From Pseudomonadota bacterium (GTDB lineage: Bacteria > Pseudomonadota > Gammaproteobacteria > Steroidobacterales > Steroidobacteraceae): a stretch of 61,473 bases of DNA. The stretch is taken from assembly GCA_021826035.1 (NCBI GenBank), contig JAKBBE010000009.1:1-61473 (forward strand), in the 5' to 3' direction. Below, piece after piece: positions 9,021 to 20,162 of the stretch; position 1 is the first letter of the stretch, and each line of letters begins with the position of its first letter. The translations under genes and the position numbers were made by a program. The notes beneath the pieces are model-generated. The model was not told the DNA's origin and made no database searches. It worked only from the letters and a program-made list of their open reading frames with translations.

Positions 9021-10046
9021 TCAGCGGCTGATCGGATCAAGGGCGAGCAGCGCGAAGCTCGCCAGCCAATGCTCACCCATATAATCCCCGGCGAGGTGCC
9101 CGAGTGCGCTCGCCAGGTGTGCCTCGATGCTCGAGGCGGCCGCACGATGCAGTGGATGGCCGCTCGGCAGCGCGGCCATGATGCGCCGCCAACACCAGGC
9201 CCGGGAAAGGTTCAACCCGTCAAGATGGGCAATCTTCCCATCGGTCCGGTCGCTGACCGAGGCCGGCGTGAACAGCGTCGGCGGCCTGCCCTCGGCCGCC
9301 GCGGGCAGAAACGCCTCGAACCAGGGTCCGAACCCCTTCGGCCCCAGCACCTCGGCCATCAGCGCCGCCTCGGTGAGCGCCGGAGAGAGAAACTCATCGA
9401 GTGAGGGCTCCCACGCCTGACAGCCCCGATCCTCGCCGTACCAGCGCCGGGCGCTCAGCGCACACTGCTCGGCGAGCGCGCCCTGCCCGTCGGCAGCGGC
9501 ATAGTCGAGCGCCAGCAGCAGCGCAAAGGCGGTGTTGGCGTGCGCACCGGAGCGGATCGGGTAGGTCGCCAGCGGCAGAAAGCCCTGAAACCGCTCGACG
9601 AACAGCGCCGCCAGTGGCGCCAGCTGACCCGCCCATGCCCGCCCTTCGGCACTGCCGTGACGCACCAGCTCCCCCTGCAGCATCAGCAGCCACGCCCAGC
9701 CGTACGGCCGCTCGAAGCCGCGACTCGCAGGCGCTTGCAGGTACGCGCACTCAGCGGCGACTTTGGCAGGCGTGAACTGTGCATCGAACAGGGCCCGGAT
9801 CTGCCCGCCCACCGCAAGTGTCGGGAAGCGTCTGTACAGCCGCGCGAGCAGCCAGTGCGTGTGCACGCAGGAGTGCCAATCGAAGCTGCCGAAGAAGATC
9901 GGATGCAGCGCGCGCGGGGCGCGCACATCGCCCTCGTCTGTGAACACGTGATCGAGTTTATTCGGATATTCACGCCCGACGTGACCGAGCGCGATACGCG
10001 CGAATTGCTCGGCCCGATCGACCCCGAGCGTGCTGGAGCTGTGCAT
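9021..10046 (-). CDS. DUF2891 family protein
   Basis: This 341-residue protein shows the DUF2891 hallmarks YPNKLDHV and LHPIFFGSFDWHSCVHTHWL near the N-terminus. The family is predicted to be a mainly alpha-helical, cytosolic (alpha/alpha toroid-like) protein with no established activity. The start lies seven bases after the DUF979 stop, with GAGG upstream, so it is the last gene of the 5-oxoprolinase operon. Association with DUF969/DUF979 suggests a role in the same oxoproline or peptide pathway; that is inference from context. Confidence 0.88.
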   Translation of the reverse strand: MHSSSTLGVDRAEQFARIALGHVGREYPNKLDHVFTDEGDVRAPRALHPIFFGSFDWHSCVHTHWLLARLYRRFPTLAVGGQIRALFDAQFTPAKVAAECAYLQAPASRGFERPYGWAWLLMLQGELVRHGSAEGRAWAGQLAPLAALFVERFQGFLPLATYPIRSGAHANTAFALLLALDYAAADGQGALAEQCALSARRWYGEDRGCQAWEPSLDEFLSPALTEAALMAEVLGPKGFGPWFEAFLPAAAEGRPPTLFTPASVSDRTDGKIAHLDGLNLSRAWCWRRIMAALPSGHPLHRAAASSIEAHLASALGHLAGDYMGEHWLASFALLALDPISR

Positions 10047-10053
10047 GACGACC

Positions 10054-11010
10054 TCAGAAGCGGTAGACGAGCATATACATCAACACGATGTTGGCGACGA
10101 GCAGCGCGATCGCGGTGGGAATCTGCACCTTGATCACCGCATTGCGGTCCGGCAGCTCGAGCAGCACCGCCGGCACGATGTTGAAATTCGCGGCCATCGG
10201 CGTCACGAGCGTGCCACAGAACCCCGAGAGCATGCCGAGCGCGCCCATGATGGCCGGATCGCCGCCAAAGCGCTGGACGATCAGCGGCACCCCGATGGCC
10301 GCGGTCATCACCGGGAACGCCGCAAACGCATTGCCCATGATCATCGTGAACAACGCCATGCCCACGCAATACGCCAGCACCGCCGCGAACGGATGCCCAA
10401 GCGGCAACCAGGTTGTGGCGAGGTGACCCACTGCGCCGCCGACACCGGCCAGCGCGAACACCGCACCAAGCGCCGCCAGCAACTGCGGCAGGATCAGCGC
10501 CCAGCCGATCATGTCGGCGAGCCGTCGGCCCTCGTGCAGCGCCGCGTGCGGTGGCGCCTTCGCCTGCCAGAGCGCGACCAGGAGTGCCGCGAGGATCCCG
10601 AGCGCAAGCGCGATCAGCGTCACGTTGTTCGGATCGGCCAACGGCGCGCCGCCGAGCTCGATGCGCCCGAGGGTGAACGTGCCGATCACGGTCAGCAGCG
10701 GAATCAGCAGCGCCGGAACCAACAGCGCATTGCCGCGCCGCGCCGCGCGATGGGCACGCTCCTCAGCGCTGCGTCGCTCGCTCGTGCCACGCCCGAGCGC
10801 ACCGGTACCACCGAGCAGGATCAGCGCCACCACCAGCACGCCGTTTGCCGTATCACCGATGTGTGAGCCGAACAGGAAGCTCACGGCGAGCAACGCCCAG
10901 AACGCACCGTTGCCGAGGCGGCGCGGATTGCTGCGATCACGCACGCTGAGCAGCGCGAAGGCGCCGAACATCGCGCCGGCGAGCGCATACACCTCGCGCA
11001 GCCCGATCAG
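10054..11010 (-). CDS. DUF979 membrane protein (putative transporter subunit)
   Basis: This ~318-residue integral membrane protein has about nine to ten helices and ends LVANIVLMYMLVYRF. It matches the DUF979 family, which occurs as a pair with DUF969 and resembles membrane permeases. The start is unusual: the open frame runs on upstream through the DUF969 gene, but homology begins near LIGLREVYALAGAMF. A CTG at 11010 overlaps the DUF969 stop (CTGA) and has GGAG seven bases upstream, so I choose it; a GTG at 10992 is the alternative. The overlap implies translational coupling. It probably forms a transporter with DUF969 for 5-oxoproline or a related compound (inference). Confidence 0.82.
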   Translation of the reverse strand: MIGLREVYALAGAMFGAFALLSVRDRSNPRRLGNGAFWALLAVSFLFGSHIGDTANGVLVVALILLGGTGALGRGTSERRSAEERAHRAARRGNALLVPALLIPLLTVIGTFTLGRIELGGAPLADPNNVTLIALALGILAALLVALWQAKAPPHAALHEGRRLADMIGWALILPQLLAALGAVFALAGVGGAVGHLATTWLPLGHPFAAVLAYCVGMALFTMIMGNAFAAFPVMTAAIGVPLIVQRFGGDPAIMGALGMLSGFCGTLVTPMAANFNIVPAVLLELPDRNAVIKVQIPTAIALLVANIVLMYMLVYRF

Positions 11011-11686
11011 GGGAGTTCTCCACGGGCCAGACGCTTCAGCTTCGCATCGAGTCGCCAGAGGCGCACGCCGTGGATCAGGAAGGCGAGCAGCGCCGTCGGA
11101 ATCGCCCACACGGAGAGCCGAAACGGCGCGATGTCGTAACCGCTCTGGGCGAGAAAGCCCTTGATCAGCAGGATCGAGGCGATGGCGATGAAGATGTCCT
11201 CGCCGAAGAACGCCCCGACGTTGTCCGCGCTGGCCGCGTAGGCGCGCACCATATGGCGCATGGGCTCGGAGAGCCGCCCGAGCCGGCTCTCGGCGGCACC
11301 CTCGGCCATTGGCGCCACGATGGGGCGCACCATTTGCGCCGGGCCGCCGAGGGAGGTCAGACCGAACGCCGCGGTGATCTGGCGCAGCGCAAGATACAAG
11401 AGAAGAATCCGACCGGCCGTCGCGGCGCGCAGCCGGCCGATCAGTGTGCGGGCCCGCTCGCGCAAACCCTCGTGCTCCAGCAGTCCGATCACCGGCAGGA
11501 TCAGCCAGATCAGTGATACGTAGCGCGTCGCGTTGAAGGCATGACCGAGCGCCCCCAGCAGCCGCAGGGGCGCGATTCCGGCGGCCAATCCCGCCGTGAA
11601 GGCCGTGACCAGGATCACCAGCAGGGGATTGACCCCGGCGGCGAAACCCACCACGAGCACCGCGATGGCGAGCAGCGGCCAGAGGT

Positions 11687-11690
<4 letters not shown>
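11007..11690 (-). CDS. DUF969 membrane protein (putative transporter subunit)
   Basis: This 227-residue membrane protein has about six to seven helices, starting MNLWPLLAIAVLVVGFAAG. It belongs to DUF969, almost always encoded next to DUF979. Conserved stretches include PVIGLLEHEGLRERA and DNVGAFFGEDIFIA. The ATG at 11690 overlaps the 5-oxoprolinase stop (ATGA), indicating translational coupling. The pair with DUF979 in an operon with 5-oxoprolinase makes it a candidate pyroglutamate (5-oxoproline) permease. The family has no experimentally defined substrate that I know of. Confidence 0.87.
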
Positions 11691-15292
<3,602 letters not shown>

Positions 15293-15384
15293 CGGAGAAT
15301 CTTATCAGGCCCTCCGGCGCGCGTGGGGAGCGGTCCCGAGCGATGCTAGACTCACCCGCAGCGAGCCTCGGCGGAGAATGGAAC

Positions 15385-16143
15385 ATGCAGATCGACTTGA
15401 CGGGCACAGCGGTACTGGTCACCGGAGCAAGCCGCGGCATCGGCGCAGCGATCGCCCGCGCCATAGCCGGAGCGGGCGCGCGGGTGGCCGTGCACTACCA
15501 TCGCCAGCGCGCACCGGCCGAGGCGCTCGCGGCCGAACTTGGCGCCCATGGCGAGATCTTCCAGGCCGATCTGTCGCTGCCCGAGGCGTGCGCGGGACTG
15601 TGGAACACCGTCCGTGAGCGCTTCGGCCGCGTGCATACGTTGGTGAACAACGCCGGGATCGCCCTCTCCAGCGCTCCCGAAGCGCCGCTCGATCAATGGG
15701 TCGGGGACTGGGACGCTACGCTCGCGACCAACCTGCGCGCCCCGGGGATCCTCAGCACGCTCGCCGTCGAGCACTTCTGCGCCCACGGCGGCGGCCGGAT
15801 CATCAACATCAGTTCACGCGCGGCATTCCGCGGCGATCAGCCGCACTACCTTGCATACGCCGCCTCGAAGGCCGGTCTGGTCGCCCTCACCCGCTCGATC
15901 GCGCGCGGCTACGGCAAAGCGGGTGTGCTCGCCTTCAATGTCGCACCCGGGTTCACGCGCACCGAGATGGCCGAGGACTTCATCCGCCAGTATGGGGAGG
16001 CATACGCCAGCTCGGACATCGCGCTCACTCGCCTCACCGAGCCACGCGACATCGCACCCATCGTGGTCTTTCTCGCCAGCGGCCTCGCCGATCACGCAAC
16101 CGGCTGCACGGTCGATGTCAATGCGGGTTCCTACGTGCACTAA
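15385..16143 (+). CDS. SDR-family oxidoreductase (FabG-like)
   Basis: This is a 252-residue short-chain dehydrogenase/reductase. It has the NAD(P)-binding TGASRGIG motif at about residues 12-19, the NNAG motif near 88, the catalytic Ser (INISSRA) and the YAASK motif (Tyr/Lys). The C-terminus has VAPGFTRTEM and GCTVDVNAGSY, typical of 3-oxoacyl-ACP-reductase-like SDRs. The ATG at 15385 has GGAG eight bases upstream. It is divergent from the 5-oxoprolinase gene across 92 bp. The true substrate cannot be assigned; there is no fatty acid synthesis gene nearby. Confidence 0.9.
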   Translation: MQIDLTGTAVLVTGASRGIGAAIARAIAGAGARVAVHYHRQRAPAEALAAELGAHGEIFQADLSLPEACAGLWNTVRERFGRVHTLVNNAGIALSSAPEAPLDQWVGDWDATLATNLRAPGILSTLAVEHFCAHGGGRIINISSRAAFRGDQPHYLAYAASKAGLVALTRSIARGYGKAGVLAFNVAPGFTRTEMAEDFIRQYGEAYASSDIALTRLTEPRDIAPIVVFLASGLADHATGCTVDVNAGSYVH

Positions 16144-16164
16144 TTGAGCAGCGCCGGCCAGGCG

Positions 16165-16875
16165 ATGAAGCCGTGCGCCACAGGGGCTGAGGCACGGATC
16201 CACCCCCCCCTCGGTCGGACCCGCCATGGCGTACACGCCCGCGTAATCCTCGCGGCGGCTCTCACCGCCGGTCTGCTCACCGGCTGCGCCTCCGGTCCGC
16301 CTCGCGCACCGCACGACGGCTACTGTGTCACCGGGTACGGCTGTTACCGCGTGCTCGCCTCGGCCGCCGGCTATCGTGCGGACGGCATCGCCTCGTGGTA
16401 CGGACTACGCTCGGTCGGCCGGCCCACGGCGAGCGGGGTGCCGTTCAATCCGAATGCCCTGCGCGTGGCGAGCAAGACGCTCCCGTTTGGGACCTGGGTG
16501 CGCATCCGCAACCGGCGCACCGGTCTTGTGGCCATCGCGATGGTCGATGACCGCGGCCCGTTCTATCCCGGCCGCATCATCGATGCCACACCGGCCGTGG
16601 CGCGCCAGCTCGGCTACTATGTGAGCGGTACCGCGCCGGTGCGCGTCACGGCCCTCCCGGCCGCCGCGCTCACGGCCGCCGAGCGCGATGCGGCGCGTAC
16701 CGATGAGCGCATTGCGCTCGCCTACGCGCGCCGTCACCGGCACGAACTGCTCGCCGAAGCCGGTCGATTTGCGCTGCACGGTGTTATCGACATCACCTCC
16801 ACCGGCGTGCGCATCGCGGTCGGAATCGTGTGGGACACACTGAAGATCACCTTCGACATTCTCAGCCACCTCTGA
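16165..16875 (+). CDS. rlpA: RlpA-like lipoprotein (septal ring lytic transglycosylase family)
   Basis: This 236-residue lipoprotein has lipobox LLTGC at about residue 41 and a DPBB domain with the RlpA pattern: IASWYG, RPTASGVPFNP, LPFGTWVRIRN and VDDRGPFYPGRIIDAT (catalytic Asp region), then QLGYY. RlpA proteins cleave denuded peptidoglycan glycans at the division site. The usual C-terminal SPOR domain is missing; instead a ~65-residue tail ends in a hydrophobic helix-like stretch. The start is uncertain: TTG at 16144 directly abuts the SDR stop, ATG at 16165 is chosen. The n-region before the lipobox is unusually long. Confidence 0.8.
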   Translation: MKPCATGAEARIHPPLGRTRHGVHARVILAAALTAGLLTGCASGPPRAPHDGYCVTGYGCYRVLASAAGYRADGIASWYGLRSVGRPTASGVPFNPNALRVASKTLPFGTWVRIRNRRTGLVAIAMVDDRGPFYPGRIIDATPAVARQLGYYVSGTAPVRVTALPAAALTAAERDAARTDERIALAYARRHRHELLAEAGRFALHGVIDITSTGVRIAVGIVWDTLKITFDILSHL

Positions 16876-16902
16876 GCCGCCGGTGCGCCACTTGGCCTCG
16901 GC

Positions 16903-18345
16903 CTATTGCTGACGGTAGCCGACGCGAAAGGCGCCCCAGTGCCGCCCGTTCACCCAGATCGGCGCCGAGAGATCCTTCATCAGTACAAACTGCCCGCCCC
17001 CCATGTCGCGCCGATAGGTCTGCAGCAAAAAGGGCTGTGTACTGCGGGCCACCTTCTGCACCGCCCGGTCCTTGAACACTCGGCGATTGCGGCAGTGCGC
17101 GGCATTCCACACCGGATCGCGGCTCTGCGGCTGACGATACTCAGGGTTATGCGTCGGGAGATAGCCACCGCGGGCCCACGCGACGCAGAAGATGATACGC
17201 GGGTCGGCCCGTTGCAACGGATCCTGCAGCGGCGGCAGGATGCGATCGGTGAACTCCACGTAATCGGTGAGGTACTGTTTCGGATTGGTTCCGGGGAGCT
17301 CCCGGTATCGCTCATCGAACAGCTGTGCCTCGGTGATCTCCCCGCGCGCGATCGCCGCCTCGAACAGCTTCCCGATGCGCTGCGCGGCCTCCGTGCCGAG
17401 CCGGATGATGGGCGTATCGGCGGTCTCGAGGCCGCTTGCGGCGATCAACCCGATCAGCTCCTCGCTCACTCCGAGCAACCGCTCGACGCGTTTGTCCGCC
17501 TGCATGAGATTGCTCGAGGACAACTGCACGCCCTCGGCGAGCGTGCCAAGTTCCTCCAGGGTTGCATTGCACGACTCGAGGTTCGAGGTGGCCGCCCGCG
17601 CGATGGCATCGATCTCTCGGCGCACCGTGGCGAACGCCCCGTGCGCGCGGTTGACCACCCCGTGCACCGCCTCAGCACCGTGACCGGCTTGCCCGGCGTG
17701 CCGAGCCGCATCGCCGCTTTCACTGATCAACCCGTCGATCTGCGTCGTCAACGAGCGCACGGTGCTGGTGATGCGCTCGGTCGCCGCGCGCGTGCCCTCG
17801 GCGAGGTTTTTCACCTCACCGGCCACGACTGCGAATCCCCGGCCCGCCTCGCCGGCGCGCGCCGCCTCGATGCCAGCGTTCAGCGACAGCAGCCGTGTCT
17901 GCTTGGCGATGCCCTCGATGGAGGCGGACACTGAAGTGATCTCCTTCAGCACCGCGCCGAATGACCCCAAGCGCTCTTCGATCCGTTGCACCGCACCTGT
18001 CAGCGCCCCGATGTGCTCGAGCGCCTTGCCGAGCAACTCGCGCGACTCGGCGATCTCGCCACCGGCTGCGGATGCAGCCAGCTGCGCCTCGCGTGCCGCC
18101 CGATCAATGTCCTGATTGCCGGTGACCATCGCCTCGGTCGATTGATGCAGTTCCTCGAACTGCGCAGCTTGGCCCGAGACCCGCGTGGTGAGCTCCTCCA
18201 GCTGCGCGGCGATGTCCGCGACCTCAACGCCCAGAGAGCCGACGCCAGCGGCGATCTCGTTCACCAACCGCCCGTTCGCACCGGACACGGCCGCGCCGCC
18301 GCCTGTGCTGCCTTCGCCGATCATGCCGGATACCGGAGTGGACAT
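16903..18345 (-). CDS. soluble methyl-accepting chemotaxis-type protein
   Basis: This 480-residue protein has no membrane segment. A coiled-coil MCP signalling domain lies in the N-terminal to middle part (about 20-290), with the canonical hairpin tip [35 protein letters not shown] sequence. The C-terminal third (about 330-480; [26 protein letters not shown]) is a sensor-like domain found at the end of other soluble MCPs. The order signalling-then-sensor is reversed from classical receptors. Two ATGs exist (18351, 18345); GGAGG at 18354-18358 is only 2 bases from the first and 8 from the second, so 18345 is chosen. No che genes are nearby. Confidence 0.85.
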   Translation of the reverse strand: MSTPVSGMIGEGSTGGGAAVSGANGRLVNEIAAGVGSLGVEVADIAAQLEELTTRVSGQAAQFEELHQSTEAMVTGNQDIDRAAREAQLAASAAGGEIAESRELLGKALEHIGALTGAVQRIEERLGSFGAVLKEITSVSASIEGIAKQTRLLSLNAGIEAARAGEAGRGFAVVAGEVKNLAEGTRAATERITSTVRSLTTQIDGLISESGDAARHAGQAGHGAEAVHGVVNRAHGAFATVRREIDAIARAATSNLESCNATLEELGTLAEGVQLSSSNLMQADKRVERLLGVSEELIGLIAASGLETADTPIIRLGTEAAQRIGKLFEAAIARGEITEAQLFDERYRELPGTNPKQYLTDYVEFTDRILPPLQDPLQRADPRIIFCVAWARGGYLPTHNPEYRQPQSRDPVWNAAHCRNRRVFKDRAVQKVARSTQPFLLQTYRRDMGGGQFVLMKDLSAPIWVNGRHWGAFRVGYRQQ

Positions 18346-18546
18346 GGGCATGCCTCCGCTACGGCGGGAGCGCGAACCCGCCGGCCATATAACGCAAGGG
18401 AGTATGCGCCGAACGCCAGCGACTTTCCCGCCAGGCCGCTCATCGCGGCGTTAGCGGCCACCACACTGTTCGAGTCGCGGAACATCGTCCGCCCTCCTCA
18501 CCCCTGCTTCGAACGCGCCGCGGATGTGAACCGAGCCGGCGACGCG

Positions 18547-19647
18547 CTAGATTGCGGGGTTGCCCTCGCCGAGACGCGCCGTCGGCAGTTCAAGGTGAGC
18601 TTCGCCACCGGAGAGCCGGTGCGTCTCGGGGGACTCGACACAGACCTGGTTGCGGCCGGTGCGCTTGGCCGCATACAGCGCCTGATCGGCCCGGAACATC
18701 AGCGTTTCGAGCGTTTCGCCCGGCGCACCGGCCGCCACGCCGAGTGACACGGTGATCGAGCCGATGATCTCGCGACTTTGATCCCGACAAATCCGCCCGC
18801 GCTCGATGGTCGATCGAATCTGCTCGGCCACAATACGCGCCCCCTCGAGCGTCGTCTGCGGCAGCAGCAGCGCGAACTCCTCCCCGCCGATGCGCGCGGC
18901 GATGTCCCGACCCTTGATGCTGTCGCGGAAGATCCCGGCGATACGGCGCAGGACCTTATCCCCCAGCACATGCCCGAAGGTATCGTTGATCTGCTTAAAG
19001 TGATCGACGTCGGCGAGCACGACGGCGCTGCCGGCCAGCCCGCTCTCCGTATCCAGCACCGTCTTGGCCTCGCGCAGAAAGCCGCGCCGGTTGTGGATTC
19101 CGCACAGCGGGTCGATGACCGCCTCGGTCTGTGCCCGCTGCAGCTGCTGCGTGAGCGCCTTGACCTCCTGCGTGCGGCCCTCCAGCTTCTCGGTGAGGAT
19201 TTGCGTCATGGTCTCCATGCGCAGCGCTTCGCTCAACAGACGCGAGATCACCTGTTGGATCTTGGCGACCGTGACCTCCTCGCCCAGATCCGAGCGGCTC
19301 TCGCGCAGTGTGCGGCTGAAGTGCCCGGTATCCTCGCCGGCGCTGTTGAAGGTCTGCGCGGTGTCATCGAGCAGGTTCTGTAGCCGCATCTGCAGATCAT
19401 CCAGGACCGCCGCGTCGCGCTCGGACACATGGCGCATGTACAGCCCGTACACCTCGTCGTCGTTGAGAGGTTCGTTCGCCTCGACGCGAGCCGCGAGCGC
19501 AGTGCTCAGCGACGGATTGATCCCGGCAAGATGTTCGTACCAGATGGTGTAGCTGATCGGATGGTACGCGGCTGTCTGACGCGACATCAGCGGCAGTGTC
19601 AGACGCAGCAACTCGGCGCTTTGATCTTTGGTCTCGATGTATCTCAT
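18547..19647 (-). CDS. cytosolic diguanylate cyclase (GGEEF)
   Basis: This 366-residue protein has an N-terminal helical region (residues ~1-190, starting MRYIETKDQSAELLRLTLPL) without membrane segments, a coiled coil near 150-175, and a C-terminal GGDEF domain with GGEEF (ARIGGEEFALLLPQ). The residues five before the motif are KGRD rather than RxxD, so the canonical I-site is not intact, unlike in the two membrane cyclases of this window. It is predicted to make c-di-GMP in the cytosol. It follows the MCP-like gene on the same strand, about 200 bp upstream of it, so shared transcription is possible. Confidence 0.9.
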   Translation of the reverse strand: MRYIETKDQSAELLRLTLPLMSRQTAAYHPISYTIWYEHLAGINPSLSTALAARVEANEPLNDDEVYGLYMRHVSERDAAVLDDLQMRLQNLLDDTAQTFNSAGEDTGHFSRTLRESRSDLGEEVTVAKIQQVISRLLSEALRMETMTQILTEKLEGRTQEVKALTQQLQRAQTEAVIDPLCGIHNRRGFLREAKTVLDTESGLAGSAVVLADVDHFKQINDTFGHVLGDKVLRRIAGIFRDSIKGRDIAARIGGEEFALLLPQTTLEGARIVAEQIRSTIERGRICRDQSREIIGSITVSLGVAAGAPGETLETLMFRADQALYAAKRTGRNQVCVESPETHRLSGGEAHLELPTARLGEGNPAI

Positions 19648-20162
19648 GGCGAAATCAATCGATCACCCCGCGCGGTGCGCGGCGCGTGATGTCGGTGCGT
19701 GAACCCCTGATGCCCGCCGCAGGAATGGCGATGCCTTTCTTCTTGTACCGGACGCCTGAACGAAACTTCACATAACCGTATGATCTTATTCCATTTGCAC
19801 ACGATTGTGAACGCACCCGTACCCGCAAGGCGGCCCCGCACCGGTGCGGCGGCGTCCATGACGAATATCATGGCAAGGTTCGGAACCCAGCGCTTCTCCC
19901 GGCGGTGCAGTCCGGTCTGTGGAGCCGTGCAAAGCGCCCGCGGATCGCGCCCGACCAGGCCTCGGGCGGTGAACGTCCCCCGGTTCGGCCGCTCCTCCAC
20001 CACGGCAAAGCCGCTCTCGACCCTGCCCTGAGCAGCGGCGGTGCCGGCGCTGCCACGCACGGGAATCGGTACCGTGAAGCGCAGCGCACCGACACGGCCG
20101 TCCGCGGCTCAGCGCCGCGGACGGCGCCCCGAGGGTGGGGACCCTCGGGGCGCCGCCTCAGC
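19648..20162. other. intergenic region, 515 bp
   Basis: The region separates the GGDEF gene start (19647) and the end of the phosphoesterase gene (20163), both minus strand. It should hold the GGDEF promoter. An AT-richer patch at about 19760-19810 is a plausible promoter zone. The right end contains two abutting hairpins, listed separately. No gene was recognised. Confidence 0.45.
20097..20154 (-). terminator. two overlapping GC hairpins after the phosphoesterase gene
   Basis: On the minus strand, just after the phosphoesterase stop, GGCGCCCCGAGGG (20123-20135) pairs with 20142-20154 (13 bp, 6-nt loop). A second stem pairs 20097-20108 with 20114-20125 (12 bp, 5-nt loop). The two share GGC at 20123-20125, so they are mutually exclusive at their base. 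There is no T-tract. Likely transcription terminator or 3' stabiliser. Confidence 0.6.
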
